Shown here in pieces: positions 1-7,019 of a DNA stretch of 20,322 nt. A model generated the notes under the pieces. It ran no database searches, had not been told where the DNA came from, and saw only the letters and a program-made list of their open reading frames with translations. Source of the DNA: Coptodactyla brooksi (Eukaryota > Arthropoda > Insecta > Coleoptera > Scarabaeidae); assembly GCA_033557675.1 (NCBI GenBank), contig JAWQRM010000707.1:1-20322 (forward strand). The letters are read 5' to 3'. Each line of letters begins with the position of its first letter. Position 1 is the first letter of the stretch. Both the position numbers and the translations under genes were made by a program.

Positions 1-892
1 ATTTAGCATTTTAAAAACTTGATTTTTTTTGTTATCGGATGCCATCAGGTAAAATACGTAATCCAGCGCTTTTTGTCAAAAAGTAGTTGCGACATGCCGG
101 AGACCGTGAAAAATATAAAATTCCAAAACAAATGATTTATTTTATTGTCTATAAGTTAGATTTCTGCATAACATATTTATCGGTTTTATCACTGGGTGTT
201 TCACTTTATTACCATTGCCCCTTTCTTAGCTCTTCATACCAGGTAACATTATTTCCATGGTAATGAGTATGTATTTATTTATACAGGTGTCCCAGAACTT
301 TGTGTACAAACTTGGAGGGGAGGTAGAGAACATCATTAGGAACCATAATTACATAGGGAACACAGAGTAAGAATAAGGAGACACCACTTTCACTTACATT
401 TCCATAGAAATATCGAACCAATTTTTACGTCAACTATTATCCCCACCTCGACGACCTCTTTTCAGTTTGTTCCAATGTGGCACCCCTTGCGGAGAAACCT
501 GAAGGTATCCGAATCAACATAACCCGTACTATAGTTTAATGTTTTGACAGTTTGGGATTTCTCAGTTACTTCATTTTCTGATATTTTCATATATTTTTTA
601 TAATTTGTGAGATTTATTTGTGTAACGCGTGAATAAAATGTCCTGACTAAGTCGGGTCGGTCACCCACTTCGTACAGGTTATGTTGTTTCGCCGATAAAG
701 TCGACATCTTCGGGAGCACCAGAAACGTATTTCTGACATACTTTTGGTTTGTTTTAACGTATTTTTTATGTACGCTTTTCAAATTTGATATGTTTACTCC
801 TGTTTCATACAATATTATAATTTATTAATTCGTTTTAATTCGAATTTAATAGCTATCTTGCTAAAAGTAAAAATTAAAACTGACGGTGACTA

Positions 893-936
893 AAGTGACA
901 GTTGATGTCACTTTGACGTTTACCGTCAAAGTGACA
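893..936. repeat. Stacked short hairpins (TGTCACTTTGACG dyad)
   Basis: TGTCACTTTGACG (906-918) pairs perfectly with CGTCAAAGTGACA (924-936) across a 5-base loop. The left arm also pairs with an upstream AAAGTGACA (893-901), giving two mutually exclusive hairpins. It lies in the left half of the fold-back element, at the border of a repeated module, and is probably structural debris of the element. Confidence 0.7.
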
Positions 937-1304
937 GCCACGGGATAAGAATAAGAGGACTCCACTTACATTTATCTGGAAACATGGAACCAATTTCTAA
1001 GTCAACTATTATCTCCACCTCAAGGAAGGTGGAGATTCGAAGGTATACGAATCAACATAACCTATACTATAATTTAATGTTTTAACAGTTTGGAATTTCG
1101 CAGTGACTTCATTTTCTGAAATTTTCATATATTTTTATAATTTGTGAGATTTATTTGTATTACGCGTGAATAAAATGTCCTGATTAAGTCAGCGCCACAT
1201 TGGAATAAACTAAAAAGAGATCGTCGAGGTGGGGGTAATAATTGACTTAGAAATTGATTCCATGTATCAACTGGAAGTGGAGTCTCCTTACTCTTACTCC
1301 GTGG

Positions 1305-1477
1305 ATTAGGCGTGGCAGTCCCATCGCATGGCCCCTCAGATCACCTGATTTACCTCTTTTTGATTATTTCGTCTGGGGCGCTACGAAGAGCATTGTGTAC
1401 GACATATCCATAAATTCTAAAATAGATCTGGTGGCATAAAACTCCATCAATGCTGCTTTTAAGCTTTTTCAGCGGAA
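1305..1477 (+). pseudogene. Decayed mariner-like transposase C-terminus (left copy)
   Basis: Translation gives GSPIAW-PLRSPDLPLFDYFVWG followed by K-IVYD-ISINSKIDLV, a stop, and then a readable tail ending AAFKLFQRN. The WP-RSPDL-P-DYF-WG block is the third catalytic-Asp region of Tc1/mariner/IS630-type DDE transposases, and the segment after it matches the usual C-terminal tail. The upstream catalytic domain is absent and an in-frame stop (TAA, 1437-1439) interrupts the tail. It reads toward the centre of the fold-back element, facing its mirror copy at 1764-1925. Confidence 0.7.
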
Positions 1478-1504
1478 CCTGACGTTTCCGCTGAAAAAGC
1501 TTAA
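1459..1504. repeat. Perfect 19-base-arm hairpin
   Basis: AAGCTTTTTCAGCGGAA (1461-1477) is followed by an 8-base loop and its exact reverse complement (1486-1502). One to two further pairs extend it to about 1459-1504. The same AGCTTTTTCAGCGGAAC string lies in the mirrored transposase copy near 1765-1782. This indicates a local snap-back of the transposase tail. Confidence 0.85.
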
Positions 1505-1508
1505 TTTT

Positions 1509-1740
1509 CGAAAATAAATTAGTCACTGGTGGCCACATCACCAAAATAATAAATTAATTCCTCTAAGCACGTTTCGCTCACAATGTCGGCCTCATCTGGA
1601 GCTACCAGGACAAAAAGTCCCTGGTGGCTCTAGACTTTTTCTAGATTTTTGTCCCTGGTGGCTCCAGACGAGGTCAATGTTATCCGCGAAACGTGCGTCG
1701 AGCAATTAATTTATTGTTTGGTGAAGTGGTAACCAATGAC
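1509..1740. repeat. Inner inverted repeat, centre ~1632
   Basis: The left arm contains AAATAAATTAGTCACTGGT, AATAAATTAATT, GCACGTTTCGC and CTCATCTGGAGCTACCAGG. These recur inverted on the right as CCTGGTGGCTCCAGACGAG, GCGAAACGTGC, AATTAATTTATT and ACCAATGACTAATTTATTT. Short extra copies of GTCCCTGGTGGCTC (1616-1629 and 1652-1665) sit at the centre. The centre differs from that of the outer palindrome (~1406), so there were at least two separate inversion events. Confidence 0.8.
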
Positions 1741-1763
1741 TAATTTATTTTCAAAGGTACCTG

Positions 1764-1925
1764 GCGTTCCGCTGAAAAAGCTGAAAAGCAGCACTGATGG
1801 AGATTCACACTACCAGGTCCATTTCAGAATTTATGGATACGTCGGACATAATGTTCTTTGTGGCAATAATCAAAAAGATAAATCAGGTGATCTGGGGGGC
1901 CATGCGATGGGACCGTTACGCCCAA
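1764..1925 (-). pseudogene. Decayed mariner-like transposase C-terminus (mirror copy)
   Basis: Read on the minus strand, this gives GPIAWPPRSPDL, then a damaged stretch, then SINSEMDLV, a stop, and AAFQLFQRN. It is the inverted partner of the copy at 1305-1477 and keeps a better WPPRSPDL motif, but has lost part of the DYF-WG block. The two copies converge tail to tail on the inner inverted repeat. No function is expected. Confidence 0.65.
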
Positions 1926-2811
1926 TCGAATAGTTTCAAAATGGCCGCGTCACTCATGCTTCCCTATCACGGAATAAGAATAAGGAGACTCCACTTCGAT
2001 TTTATACAAGGAACCAATTTCTACGTCAACTATTATTCCCGCCTCGATTACCTCTTTTTAGTTTGTTCCAATGTGGCGCCCCTTGCGGAAGAATCTAAAG
2101 GTAGCTGGCTACCTGTTTCCACGCGAATCAACATAACCTGTACGCAGTGGGTGTTTGATCTGACTTAGTCAGGACATTTTATTCACGTGTAATACAAATA
2201 AATCTCACAAATTATAAAAATATATGAAAATTTCAGAACCCGAAGTCACTGCGAAATCCCCAACTGTCAAAACGTTAAACTATAGTACAGGTTATGTTGA
2301 TTCGGATACCTTCAGATTTCTCCGCAAGGGGCGCCATATTGGAAGAAACTGAAAAGGGGTCATCGAGGTGGGGATAATAGTTGACGTAAAACTTGGTTTG
2401 ATATTTCTATGGAAATGTAAGGGAAAGTGGAGTCTCCTTATTCTTACTCTGTGTCCCTATGTAATTATGGTTCCTAATGATGTTCTCTACCTCCCCTCCA
2501 AGTTTGAACACAATGTTCTGGGACACTGTATAAATAAATACATACTCATTACCATGGAAATAACGTTACCTGGTATGAAGAGCTAAGAAAGGGGCAATGG
2601 TAATAAAGTGAAACACCCAGTGATAAAACCGATAAATATGTTATGCAGAAATCTAACTTATAGACAATAAAATAAATGATTTGTTTTGTAATTTTATATT
2701 TTTCACGGTCTCCGGCATGTCGCAACTACTTTTTGACAAAAAGCGCTGGATTACGTATTTTACCTGATGGCATCCGATAACAAAAAAAATCAAGTTTTTA
2801 AAATGCTAAAT

Positions 2812-3540
2812 TGTTAAATTTCAAGAGCAGTTAGACAATACTCCTGAACATACAAAATCGCGGATTGTACGCTTCATGACACATTGTACTTTAAGAGTCC
2901 AGTCTAGCATCAACAATTCTTCTTTATTCATCATCATAATCATCATGAACAAAGATGCCTAAACTTTTAAGAAAAATATTGTTGTTTCTAGTACCAACAT
3001 GGGAGGAGTCATCGGATCTCCATCTTCGACTTCACCATTAGAGTTTACAGAGCAGCTTCTTTTTCTCAGAAAGCTCAACAAGGTAAATGAAGAAGCCAAC
3101 TTCAAAGAAAAACTAGCCCGGGCGAATTAGAACTTAGGAAAACATACTCTGTTCTCAAACTGAAGATACAAAACAAATATGATGTTTTCCGAAGTTGAAA
3201 ATGAAACGTCTGGAATACTTAATTCCTTTCGACTACAGCCCATTAGCCCTAAAGTTTCAACTACTACGATACAGAACAAAGTTAAAGTTATATGAGAATT
3301 GCTGTTACTACTGTCGTCAATCTATTAAACTGTCCGAAAAGGCCTTATAGCCAGATTAGATGGAAATACGATGGGGACAAGGATATTGAAAAACCCACCC
3401 TTGCACATTTTAAATTAATTTTATTCGTTTTATTCGTTTTACATACTTCAATACATTACTTATACCTGTGGTTAATTTTACACGTGCATTCAGAAGTATA
3501 AAACTATGTATAAACAACTTGACTTGTTTTTTTTTGTATC
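2812..3540. other. AT-rich intergenic stretch with (CAT/ATC)-rich patch
   Basis: No convincing gene. Around 2918-2946 there is a short ATCATC/CATCAT-rich simple repeat. A 43-codon open frame at 2999-3130 has a coding-like look and is listed separately. Downstream (3130-3410), short open pieces lie in different frames, suggesting an old decayed coding sequence rather than an active gene. Confidence 0.5.
2999..3130 (+). pseudogene. 43-codon coding-like remnant, unrecognised
   Basis: An ATG-to-TAG frame of 43 residues begins MGGVIGSPSSTSPLEF and continues TEQLLFLRKLNKVNEEANF, ending in a Lys/Ala/Arg-rich piece. It has a Ser/Pro/Thr-rich start followed by a segment that would form an amphipathic, charged helix, which is unlike the surrounding AT-rich DNA. 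After the stop, other frames stay readable for short distances (for example SPKVSTTTIQNK near 3245-3280), as in a frameshifted old gene. I do not recognise the family. It could also be an isolated exon or chance. Confidence 0.25.
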
Positions 3541-3830
3541 TAGTCATGGGTCCCCAACACTTTTCTTTCTTTAATTTCCAAATATGGTCACAGAAGGCGG
3601 AGCACCTGAGGCACCCCCGCAGCTGCCTATTTTTTGTGACGTTGCCTGGCTACCTGCTAAGCCACCATCTTTCTGACCACCAGTGTCTCATAACCGCGCC
3701 CTCTGCCATCTGATTGGTCCCCCACTTCTTAAGCCACATCCTAGAGTGTAGGTCAAAATAGTGGGGGGTGTGGTCCAGGTTGGTACCACACCCCCTGCTA
3801 TAGTAATAAAAGAACCATTACAACAGCATG
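3540..3830. other. GC-richer patch of unknown origin
   Basis: This block stands out from the surrounding AT-rich DNA by base composition. It is preceded by a T-run plus TCTAG (splice-acceptor-like on the plus strand, 3522-3544) and a following ATG at 3546. That ATG frame runs to 3713 but encodes nothing recognisable and has an odd composition (many His, Leu, Ser). It ends with the hairpin at 3759-3800. It may be a transposon remnant or a local exon, and I cannot decide which. Confidence 0.3.
3759..3800. repeat. GC-rich hairpin, 16-base arms
   Basis: TAGTGGGGGGTGTGGT (3759-3774) pairs with ACCACACCCCCTGCTA (3785-3800) at 14 of 16 positions across a 10-base loop. It is far more stable than its surroundings. 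The G-run strand could also adopt other structures. There is no Helitron-type CTRR immediately after it. Confidence 0.8.
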
Positions 3831-4000
3831 AAGAATGCCACCTATAAAGAGAAGAAACGCAATCAACAATACTTGAAATCAATTATGTCAAACAAAAATT
3901 TTTTATTAAGCCTTGTTAACTTATTACGTCTTATTAACTGTTGCTCTTTAATGCTAAACATGTATATTTGTGCTCTAGACTACAAAAAGTAGAGGAGCTT

Positions 4001-4045
4001 AGAGTTATAGTTAAAGTTATTAGAGTTATAGTTATAGTTAAACTA
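4001..4045. repeat. Simple repeat (AGAGTTATAGTTA units)
   Basis: AGAGTTATAGTTA-like units recur in tandem: AGAGTTATAGTTAAAGTTATT, then AGAGTTATAGTTATAGTTAAA. This is an imperfect minisatellite of unit length 6-20 bases with no coding content. Confidence 0.6.
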
Positions 4046-4555
4046 TTATTTTTTTGAATAACCGACATATTGGCCTGCAGGCTCAAACAAGATCCCTGCA
4101 GATCTAACCAACTCCTTATGGAAAGCAAGTAGAAATATAGACAGATCAGTTATATTGAGTTTTCACACAAGTAAAGAGTACGAGCTGAGCTAGACATAAT
4201 AAGTAAAAAATGGAAACCATTGCCAAACAGTTGGAAGAAATCTTTAAACTCAATAAAATTCAATCATAAATTATATTAAAATGAATTACAAACTAAGCAG
4301 CAAACAAAAAATTCTATTGCGTTTTAATTTAAATTCTAAGATATGAGTTCAAAGGATGTCAATTCTTTAAACTCAAACAAAGAGGATATAAATTCAGTAA
4401 CTATTTGAATACAGAAAAATGCTTGAATCCCTTTGAAGAAGTAACTAGGGAATAAAGTCATTTTAAAGTTAATATTACGGCACTTATACCACTTATAAAA
4501 GTTATTTTTATTTTGTTTGTAAAACAATTTAAAGATTAACTAGCCTTTCACTTAT

Positions 4556-4615
4556 CTGGTCAGGGGTTTAGTCCTCTAAGGGCCGGCTAACGGGGAATCG
4601 ACCACAGTTGATTTA
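4556..4615 (-). other. Possible SINE fragment (weak B-box-like motif)
   Basis: This GC-richer block contains, on the minus strand, GTGGTCGATTCCCC, which resembles an RNA polymerase III B box (GGTTCGANTCC), in an otherwise AT-rich stretch. I could not place an A box at the right distance or fold a tRNA. It is offered only as a candidate tRNA-derived SINE remnant. Confidence 0.2.
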
Positions 4616-5049
4616 TTTCCCTACAGAAATCAGTTTTCCCTTTCTACCTTATTACAATTAAATAGTTGTCTGCTTACATGAAATTCTTGCAAACATTAAG
4701 ACATTCTTATCACAAAGTTTAGAAATTATTTGCAAAAGTAGGAGAGATTTTAACATTTGATTTGTTTCAAACACGTGTTTGTTGTTAAATTTTAAACATT
4801 TACTTGTTTGATAATATTCCTTTAGTTTTGTACTACAATTCATTATTAGACTTCCTGTTATTTTTATTGATACTATTTTGCAGTTAATTTTTTAAAACTT
4901 AAATTTATCTTTGATTTTATTTTAGATACCTCTCAACTAGGCATATATTAATTAAAACTTATTGGACAAGTATTCTTATCAATTATTATCAATAACTCAC
5001 CATATGTCCTTTGTTTTAATCCTTCAATCCTGTTTAATCCTTTTCAATG

Positions 5050-5481
5050 TCATTTGTAGAGAGGTGTTCAATCAAATCCCCTTCAGACATTACCTAAAAA
5101 ATATATGTTATTAGCGAAATATCTACAAAGTCCACTTAAAATATATTTCATTTTCTCTATAAATATAATCACACGAGCGCTATAAACATACAATACGCTA
5201 CCACCAGACGCCAAGGTGGCTAATAAAACGTCTCAACGAAATCGACACAACATTGTGCGCGCGCGCATATTAAAGTTACATTTTAGGACAATATTCCACG
5301 TTTGATGTACGTTCTCACCTGCGTAAAAAGGCGCAAACGATGGTCACTTTGAATGTGTTCGGTTTACATACGATAAAATAATAGGTCTTCGTTCGGTGGG
5401 TCGGTTTTACGTAACGATGAATCACTAGATATCGCCTTAAATTACAATGGAATCGGTCTTGTACATATCTTCCTCGGCCAT
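5050..5481 (-). CDS. Possible tiny two-exon gene, unrecognised
   Basis: On the minus strand a CAACAATGG start (ATG 5481-5479) opens MAEEDMYKTDSI; a possible donor ATT|GTAATT lies at ~5446-5445. After an intron, the acceptor TTTTTTAG leads to V-MSEGDLIEHLST-NDIEKD and a TAA near 5050 (codons about 5096-5050). The phases agree, and the other two frames of the second exon stop at once. The product would be only 31 residues and acidic. A strong donor-like GTGAGT lies further downstream (~5000), so more exons or a non-coding transcript are possible. The first exon has an excellent insect start context and sits in a CpG-richer block. I recognise no family, the donor is weak, and the true product may be longer. 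Confidence 0.3.
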
Positions 5482-5560
5482 TGTTGAATCTTCGATCGAC
5501 TTTGCTTAAAGTAACTGTTGTAACGGAAATAGCGAGTTTTTTTTTGGAAACTAACTTATT
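5170..5560 (-). promoter_or_regulatory. CpG-richer promoter-like island
   Basis: CpG dinucleotides are conspicuously dense here (including a GTGCGCGCGCGC run at about 5256-5267) compared with the AT-rich flanks. The island covers the candidate minus-strand start codon at 5481. That pattern fits the promoter and 5' end of a gene that escapes strong CpG depletion. No definite TATA box or initiator was identified. Confidence 0.35.
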
Positions 5561-5599
5561 TTTAATTCATATAATCCATTTTTCAACTCTGTGACGGTG

Positions 5600-6700
5600 A
5601 TATTTTACAATACGTATTAAAAGTTTAAAATACAAACCACTTTGTTTGAATTTTAATTATTTATGCAAAATTGTACTAAACTGTCAATGAGTGCATATAA
5701 AATAACAGTTCTACTACAGTAATTAAGAGTAAGTGATTTTCTTCATTTATACCTCTACTTCTATTCGTATTTTGCTTCTAATCAACAATTATGAAGTCAA
5801 GTTTACCTGAAACCAAACTAAAAGAATAGTGCTTACCCAAAACTAAATATAAACAATAACAAAATCTTGTAATCTTAAGTTTAATAACAAGTTCAAAAGT
5901 GGAATTGCAAAATGTCCTGTGCGATTTTTTGGGCCGTATAAAGATTTAGTAGAGAACAAAGAACTCCGAGAATATTCATAACCATATCCACATTAATATT
6001 GACATAATAATGCCCAATATCACAAACTTTACTCCACTTCAATTTGATGAACCTTCCGTAGCACAATCTGTATAATAGTAATAGAGTATTTCGATCGAAA
6101 TTGCATACCACAGAGCGTAATGACACAATCCTGAATAATTCTGTAATATAATTATAAAATTGCGTAAGTTTGTATTCTACTCTGCGTGTCTGGAGAAACT
6201 GTTTGATTTCGCTAATGTACACTTGCCTGCAAGAACCCTATCTACTATAAATACCGACCATGGAGTCTTCATGCTAGATCTTGATTAGGCCGACTTCATC
6301 TTATACAAACTTGTTAATAAGGTGATTATCTATGATTCCAATACTATAAACTGTTTATAAGTTAACAGTTTTAAGCACCAACAGCTTATCCATATAAAAA
6401 TATTTAATGTTTTAGGTATATGAGAGAAATTTGCAAAATTATTTGTTAATTTTACTATTGCAAATATAATTTTTAGATTTCATATTATCAAACCTTATAA
6501 AAACAAACATAATACCAAAGAAATATTATTCAAATAAATATAAAACCTTACACAGCACACATTCGATAATGGAATCGAATATTTTCGAGCATTTGTTGTG
6601 TTTCTTAGTGCATTTCAAAACTGTAGTAACTTCCTCCGTTTGATAGGTCTGTTAAGAAAGGGTTTTCCTTTTAAGACACGTAAAATTTGCCATTGAACAT
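5600..6700. other. AT-rich stretch without a recognised gene
   Basis: A 109-codon minus-strand open frame (6222-5893) is present but looks like chance. It is rich in Leu/Ile/Tyr/Asn, as expected from AT-rich DNA, with no motif, and its start has no supporting promoter context. Otherwise the stretch holds only short frames and A/T runs. Confidence 0.4.
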
Positions 6701-6702
6701 GC

Positions 6703-6952
6703 TTTATTAATATTGCTATTCTCATCTACAACAACCTATAATGTATTCATACCAATTAGTAACTCACATACTTAAGAGATACGCAAAAGTTAAATTAAAC
6801 ATTAGCTACAATTTGTAGCAGATCAAAAGAACCTTTAAAAATTCAGTATAAGGTCGCTTTATGAATATTATTTGCATGGGGCATATCTTTTATGAACAAT
6901 TACTGTAGTATTAATGCGAATAGTGTATAAGCGGTGTGGCGCAAAGAACCGC
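6703..6952 (-). other. Probable 3' UTR of the RRM gene
   Basis: This region lies directly downstream of the TAA at 6955-6953 on the minus strand. The first canonical AATAAA reads on the minus strand at 6708-6703 (TTTATT on plus), about 245 bases beyond the stop. This is a reasonable polyadenylation signal, though not proven. Confidence 0.4.
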
Positions 6953-7019
6953 TTAGTATCGGCGCCCCGGACCAGGTGGCATATCTCTACGTGGTGCTGG
7001 GCCACCGCCGCTCGCATAA
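6953..7019 (-). CDS. RRM gene last coding exon
   Basis: The acceptor CTTATTTTTAG lies before TTATGCGAG. Joined to the AG left from the previous exon it gives SYASGGGPAPRRDMPPG, then PGRRY and TAA. It is too short to be found as an isolated ORF, but is supported by splice phase, high GC against the flanks, and a Gly/Pro/Arg tail typical of such proteins. Confidence 0.85.

Larger units (their letters stand above)
361..2455. repeat. ~130-base module in at least five copies
   Basis: A module containing the signature GTCAACTATTATCCCCACCTC, followed by a sequence like TTTTCAGTTTGTTCCAATGTGGC, occurs in plus orientation at about 361-510, 942-1045 and 1971-2103. It occurs in minus orientation at about 1189-1302 and 2310-2455. 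A following block containing TTTGTGAGATTTATTTGT and GAATAAAATGTCCTGA is present at about 500-650 (+), 1037-1190 (+) and 2165-2330 (-). Copies differ by substitutions and small indels, so the shuffling is old. Coordinates are approximate because they were aligned by eye. Confidence 0.75.
284..2528. mobile_element. Mariner-like element nested in the palindrome
   Basis: The left end reads CAGGTGTCCCAG just after a TA (282-283). The right end reads CTGGGACACTG just before a TA (2529-2530). These are inverted-repeat ends with the TA flanks expected of Tc1/mariner/IS630 insertions, and the same GTGTCCCAG end motif recurs in the small palindrome at 17065-17316. Inside are two decayed transposase C-terminal tails facing each other. 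Because the flanks at 1-283 and 2529-2811 are also inverted copies of each other, the TA duplication cannot be distinguished from simple symmetry. No intact transposase is present, so the element is non-autonomous. Confidence 0.6.
1..2811. repeat. Large nested inverted repeat (fold-back element)
   Basis: The first ~690 bases reappear reverse-complemented at about 2129-2811. Pairs sum to about 2812, so the dyad centre lies near 1406. The outermost ~120 bases match with only a couple of mismatches. Matching persists to the pair 662-686 / 2129-2153, after which the arms stop aligning simply. The repeat begins at base 1, so its left end may lie outside the window; on the right, matching can be followed to 2811. 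The interior is not one clean palindrome: it holds a TA-flanked mariner-like element (284-2528), several copies of a ~130-base module in both orientations, and a second inverted pair centred near 1620-1632. It could be a fold-back transposon or an inverted duplication of an old insertion with its flanks. Confidence 0.9.
3830..5040. other. AT-rich intergenic DNA
   Basis: No gene could be supported. Features are a GTTATAGTTA-type simple repeat at about 4005-4045 and a GC-richer island at 4556-4610 (listed separately). There are several runs of minus-strand AATAAA-like hexamers (for example TTTATT on the plus strand near 4917) that could serve the small gene at 5040-5560. Open frames in this stretch are short and low-complexity. 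Confidence 0.5.

Noticed and set aside
462..812. 116-codon minus-strand open frame
   Set aside because: It lies in the repeated modules of the fold-back element. The equivalent frame is broken in the other copies and no family is recognisable.
3468..3713. 81-codon plus-strand open frame in the GC-richer patch
   Set aside because: Unrecognised, odd His/Leu/Ser composition, and it spans an obvious T-tract boundary. Kept only as a compositional block.
3759..3805. Helitron 3' end
   Set aside because: A GC-rich hairpin is present but the CTRR terminus at the expected distance is not, and no 5' TC end was found.
4556..4615. tRNA gene
   Set aside because: Only a B-box-like motif is visible. No cloverleaf or A box could be drawn.
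5893..6222. 109-codon minus-strand open frame
   Set aside because: Composition is that expected of AT-rich DNA, with no motif, promoter or splice context.
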